64,000 nucleotides of DNA. It comes from Halictus rubicundus (lineage: Eukaryota; Arthropoda; Insecta; Hymenoptera; Halictidae). Positions 60,231-64,000 of the stretch are shown here, piece by piece (the stretch's first letter is position 1; the number at the start of each line of letters is the position of its first letter). Where the stretch lies: contig NW_027488565.1 in the NCBI RefSeq assembly GCF_050948215.1, positions 806,001-870,000 on the forward strand, read 5' to 3'. A model generated the notes under the pieces. It saw only the letters and a program-made list of their open reading frames with translations, was not told the DNA's origin and did no database searches. The translations under genes and the position numbers were made by a program.

Positions 60231-63200
60231 TAGAGGATAAGATAGGATACAGGATACGATACTATAGAGGATAGGATATTATAGAGGATAGGATAGGATA
60301 AAGGATAGGGTAGGATAGACGATATTATAGGAAAGAGGATAGGATATGATAGAGGATACGATATTATAGAGGATAGGATAGGATAGAGGATAACATAGGT
60401 GATTGGATAGGATAGAGGATAGGATAGGATGGAGGATAGGATAGGATAGAGGATATGATAGGATAGAGGATATGATAGGATAGAGGATAGGATAGGACAG
60501 AGGATTGGATAGGATCGAGGATGCGATAGGATAGAGGATAGGATACTACAGAGGATAGGATAGGATACAGGATACGATATTATAGAGGATACGATATTAT
60601 AGAGGATACGATATTATAGAGGATAGGATAGGATAGAGGATAGGATAGGATAGAGGATAGGATAGGATAGAGGATAGGATAGGAAAGAGGACAGGATAGG
60701 ATACAGGATACGATATTATAGAGGATAGGATAGGATAGAGGATAGGATAGGATAGAAGATCGGATAGGATAGAGGATAGGATAGTATAGAGGATAGGATA
60801 GGATACAGGATAGGATAGGATAGAGGATAGGATAGGATAGAGGATAGGATAGAGGATAGGATAGGATAGAGGATAGGATAGGATAGAGGATAGGATAGAG
60901 GATAGGATAGGATAGAGGATAGGATAGGATAGAGGATAGGATAGGACAGAGGATAGGATAGTATAGAGGATAGGATATTATAGAGGATCGGATAGGATAG
61001 AGGATAGGATAGGATAGAGGATAGGATAGGATACAGGATAGGATAGGATAGAGGATAGGATAGGATAGAGGATAGGATAGGATAGAGGATAGGATAGGAT
61101 AGAGGATAGGATAGGATAGAGGATAGGATAGGACAGAGGATAGGATAGTATAGAGGATAGGATATTATAGAGGATAGGGTAGGATAGAGGATAACATAGG
61201 GGATTGTATAGGATAGAGGATAGGATAGGATTGATGATAGGATAGGAAAGAGGACAGGATAGGATACAGGATACGATATTATAGAGGATACGATATTATA
61301 GAGGATATGATAAGATATAGGATAGGATAGGATAGGATAGAGGATTGGATAGGATTGAGGATAGGATAGGATAGAGGATAGGATAGGATAGAGGATTGGA
61401 TAGGACAGAGGATAAGATAGGATACAGGATACGATATAATAGAGGATACGATATTATAGAGGATATGATAGGATATAGGATAGGATAGGATAGGATAGAG
61501 GATTGGATAGGATAGAGGATAGGATGGGATAGACGATAGGATAGGATAGAGGAGAGGATAGGATAGAGGATACGATAGGATAGAGGATATGATAGGATAT
61601 AGTATAGGATAGGAAAGAGGACAGGATAGGATACAGGATACGATATTATACAGGATATGATAGGATATACGATAGGATAGGATAGAGGATAGGGTAGGAT
61701 AGAGGATTGGATAGGATAGAGGATAGGATGGGATAGACGATAGGATAGGATAGAGGATAGGATAGGATAGAGGATAGGATAGGATAGAGGATATGATAGG
61801 ATATATTATAGGATAGGAAAGAGGACAGGATAGGATACAGGATACGATATTATAGAGGAGACGATATTATAGAGGATAGGATAGGATAGAGGATAGGATA
61901 GGATATAGGATAGGATAGGATAGAGGATAGGATAGGATAGAGGATAGGATAGGATAGAGGATTGGATAGGATAGAGGATGTGATAGGATAGAGGATAGGA
62001 TAGGATAGAGGATAGGATAGGATAGGTGATATTATAGGAAAGAGGATAGGATATGATAGAGGATACGATATTATAGAGGATACGATAGTATAGAGGATAG
62101 GATAGGATAGAGGATAGGATAGGATAGAGGATAGGATAGGATAGAGGATAGGATAGGATAAAGGATAGGATAGGATAGAGGATAGGATAGGATAGAGGAT
62201 AGGATAGGATAGAGGATAGGATAGGATAGAGGATAGGATAGGATAGAAGATAGGATAGGATAGAGGATACGATAGGATAGAGGATAGGATTGGACAGAGG
62301 ATAGGATAGTATAGAGGATAGGATATTATGGAGGATAGGATAGGATAGAGGATAGGATAGAGGATAGGATAGCATAGAGGATAGGAGTCGATAGAGGATA
62401 GGATAGGATAGAGGATAGGATAGGATAGAGGATATGATAGGATAGAGGACTGGATAGGATAGAGGATAGGATGGGATAGAGGACAGGATAGGATACAGGA
62501 TACGATATTATAGAGGATACGATATTATGGAGGATAGGATAGGATAGAGGATAGGATAGAGGATTGGATAGAGGATAGGATAGGATATAGGATGGGATAG
62601 GATAGAGGATAGGATAGGATAGAGGATAGGATAGGATAGAGGATTGGATAGGATAGAGGATAGGATAGGATAGAGGATAAGATAGGATACAAGGATACGA
62701 TACTATAGATAATAGGATATTATAGAGGATAGGATAGAATAAAGGATAGGGTAGGATAGACGATATTATAGGAAAGAGGATAGGATATGATAGAGGATAC
62801 GATATTATAGGAAAGAGGATAGGATATGATAGAGGATACGATATTATAGGAAAGAGGATAGGATATGATAGAGGATACGATATTATAGAGGATAGGATAG
62901 GATAGAGGATAACATAGGGGATTGGATAGGATAGAGGATAGGATAGGATTGATGATAGGATAGGAAAGAGGACAGGATAGGATACAGGATACTATATTAT
63001 AGAGGATACGATATTATAGAGGATACGATAGTATAGAGGATAGGATAGGATAGAGGATAGGATAGGATAGAGGATAGGATAGGATAGAGGATAGGATAGG
63101 ATAGAGGATAGGATAGGATAGAGGATAGGATAGGATAGAGGATAGGATAGGATAGAGGATAGGATAGGATAGAGGATTGGATAGGATAGAGGATGCGATA

Positions 63201-64000
63201 GGATAGAGGATAGGATAGGATTGAGGATAGGATAGGACAGAGGATAAGATAGGATACAGGATACGATATTATAGAGGATAGGATAGGATAGAGGATAGAT
63301 AGGATAAAGGATAGGATAGGATAGTGGATATGATAGGATAGAGGATAGGGTAGGATAGAGGATAGGATACGATAGAGGATAGGATATGATAGAGGATAGG
63401 ATAGGAAAGAGGACAGGATAGGATACAGGATACGATATTATAGAGGATACGATATTATAGAGGATATGATAGGATATACGATAGGATGGGATAGAGGATA
63501 GGGTAGGATAGAGGATTGGATAGGATAGAGGATAGGATGGGATAGACGATAGGATAGGATAGAGGATAGGATAGGATAGAGGATAGGATAGGATAGAGGA
63601 TATGATAGGATATAGTATAGGATAGGAAAGAGGACAGGATAGGATAGAGAATAGGATAGGATAGAGGATGGGGTAGGATAGAGGGTAGGATAGGATAGAG
63701 GATAGGAGATGATAGAGGATAGGATAGGATACAGGATAGGATAGGATAGAGGATAGGATAGAGGATAGGATAGGAAAGAGGACAGGATAGGATACAGGAT
63801 ACGATATTTTAGAGGATACGATAGTATAGAGGATAGGATAGGATAGAGGATAACATAGGGGATTGGATAGGATAGAGGATAGGATAGGATAGATGATATG
63901 ATAGGAAAGAGGATAGGATATGATAGAGGATACGATATTATAGAGGATACGATAGTATAGAGGATAGGATAGGATAGAGGATAGGATAGGATAGAGGATA

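Larger units (their letters stand above)
57339..64000. repeat. 17-bp satellite array, right block
   Basis: The same 17-bp satellite resumes immediately after the 3' LTR, in the same orientation and with the same variant cassettes (GATAACATAGG, GATGCGATAGG, CAGGATACTATATTATAG at 58896 and 62985). It also carries variants I saw only here, for example GATTGAATTG (58081 and 59986) and CAGGATCTGATAGG. The array runs off the end of the window. No gene is visible in it. Confidence 0.97.

Noticed and set aside
898..62375. The many minus-strand ORFs of 60-577 codons with LSYP/ILYP/ILSS repeats as protein-coding genes
   Set aside because: They follow directly from a 17-bp monomer without antisense stops. 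All three frames are open, there is no start or stop conservation, no promoter and no non-repeat part.
1..64000. CENP-B box or canonical telomere repeat
   Set aside because: The 17-bp length matches a CENP-B box by coincidence but the sequence does not. No TTAGG or TTAGGG run occurs.
1..64000. GATA transcription-factor binding array
   Set aside because: Most GATA sites are preceded by G rather than A or T, so they do not fit the WGATAR consensus. Only scattered variants (TGATAG, AGATAG) would.

Overview
The window looks like eukaryotic, probably arthropod (insect-like), heterochromatin. It is one very long, one-directional satellite array broken by a single intact Ty3/gypsy LTR retrotransposon. 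I see no host gene, tRNA, rRNA or CRISPR array. The insect-like assignment is an inference from the retrotransposon: a Leu-type primer-binding site, gag and pol in a -1 overlap, no env and no chromodomain. No gene in the window identifies a species.

Layout. Positions 1-50176 and 57339-64000 (about 56.8 kb, roughly 3,300 monomers) are a 17-bp satellite, GATAGAGGATAGGATAG, built as 7+5+5 (GATAGAG, GATAG, GATAG). The + strand of the monomer contains no C at all, and the orientation never switches, including across the retrotransposon. Point variants and 5- or 7-bp length variants give recognisable cassettes (for example CAGGATACGATATTATAG, GATAACATAGGGGATT, GATGCGATAGG, TTGCACTGAGG). These show that the array is a patchwork of nested direct duplications. 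The ones I could measure by hand have periods of 80, 500, 794, 937, 1020, 1458, 2260, 2942 and about 4430-4444 bp. The long minus-strand 'ORFs' (up to 577 codons, repeating L-S-Y-P / I-L-Y-P / I-L-S-S) are arithmetic by-products of a 17-bp unit with no stop in any antisense frame. I did not annotate them as genes.

Positions 50177-57338 hold a 7162-bp retrotransposon on the + strand. It has 891-bp LTRs (TG...CA) that read as identical, a 4-bp ATAG target duplication, a Leu-type primer-binding site, gag (zinc knuckle), and pol in the -1 frame with protease, reverse transcriptase, RNase H and integrase. A perfect stem-loop and a polypurine tract follow. All catalytic motifs are intact, so the copy appears young and possibly autonomous.

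How the genes work together. Transcription would start in the 5' LTR, and Gag would form the particle. A -1 frameshift in the gag/pol overlap would give Gag-Pol, a tRNA would prime at the PBS and the polypurine tract would prime the plus strand. The least ordinary parts are a 97-codon basic ORF inside each LTR, placed between two TATA-like and two poly(A)-like signals, and an in-frame 34-residue acidic/proline repeat between RNase H and integrase. On the genomic side, the oddest features are the C-free strand of the satellite and the similarity of its GGATA pentamer to the insect telomere pentamer GGTTA.
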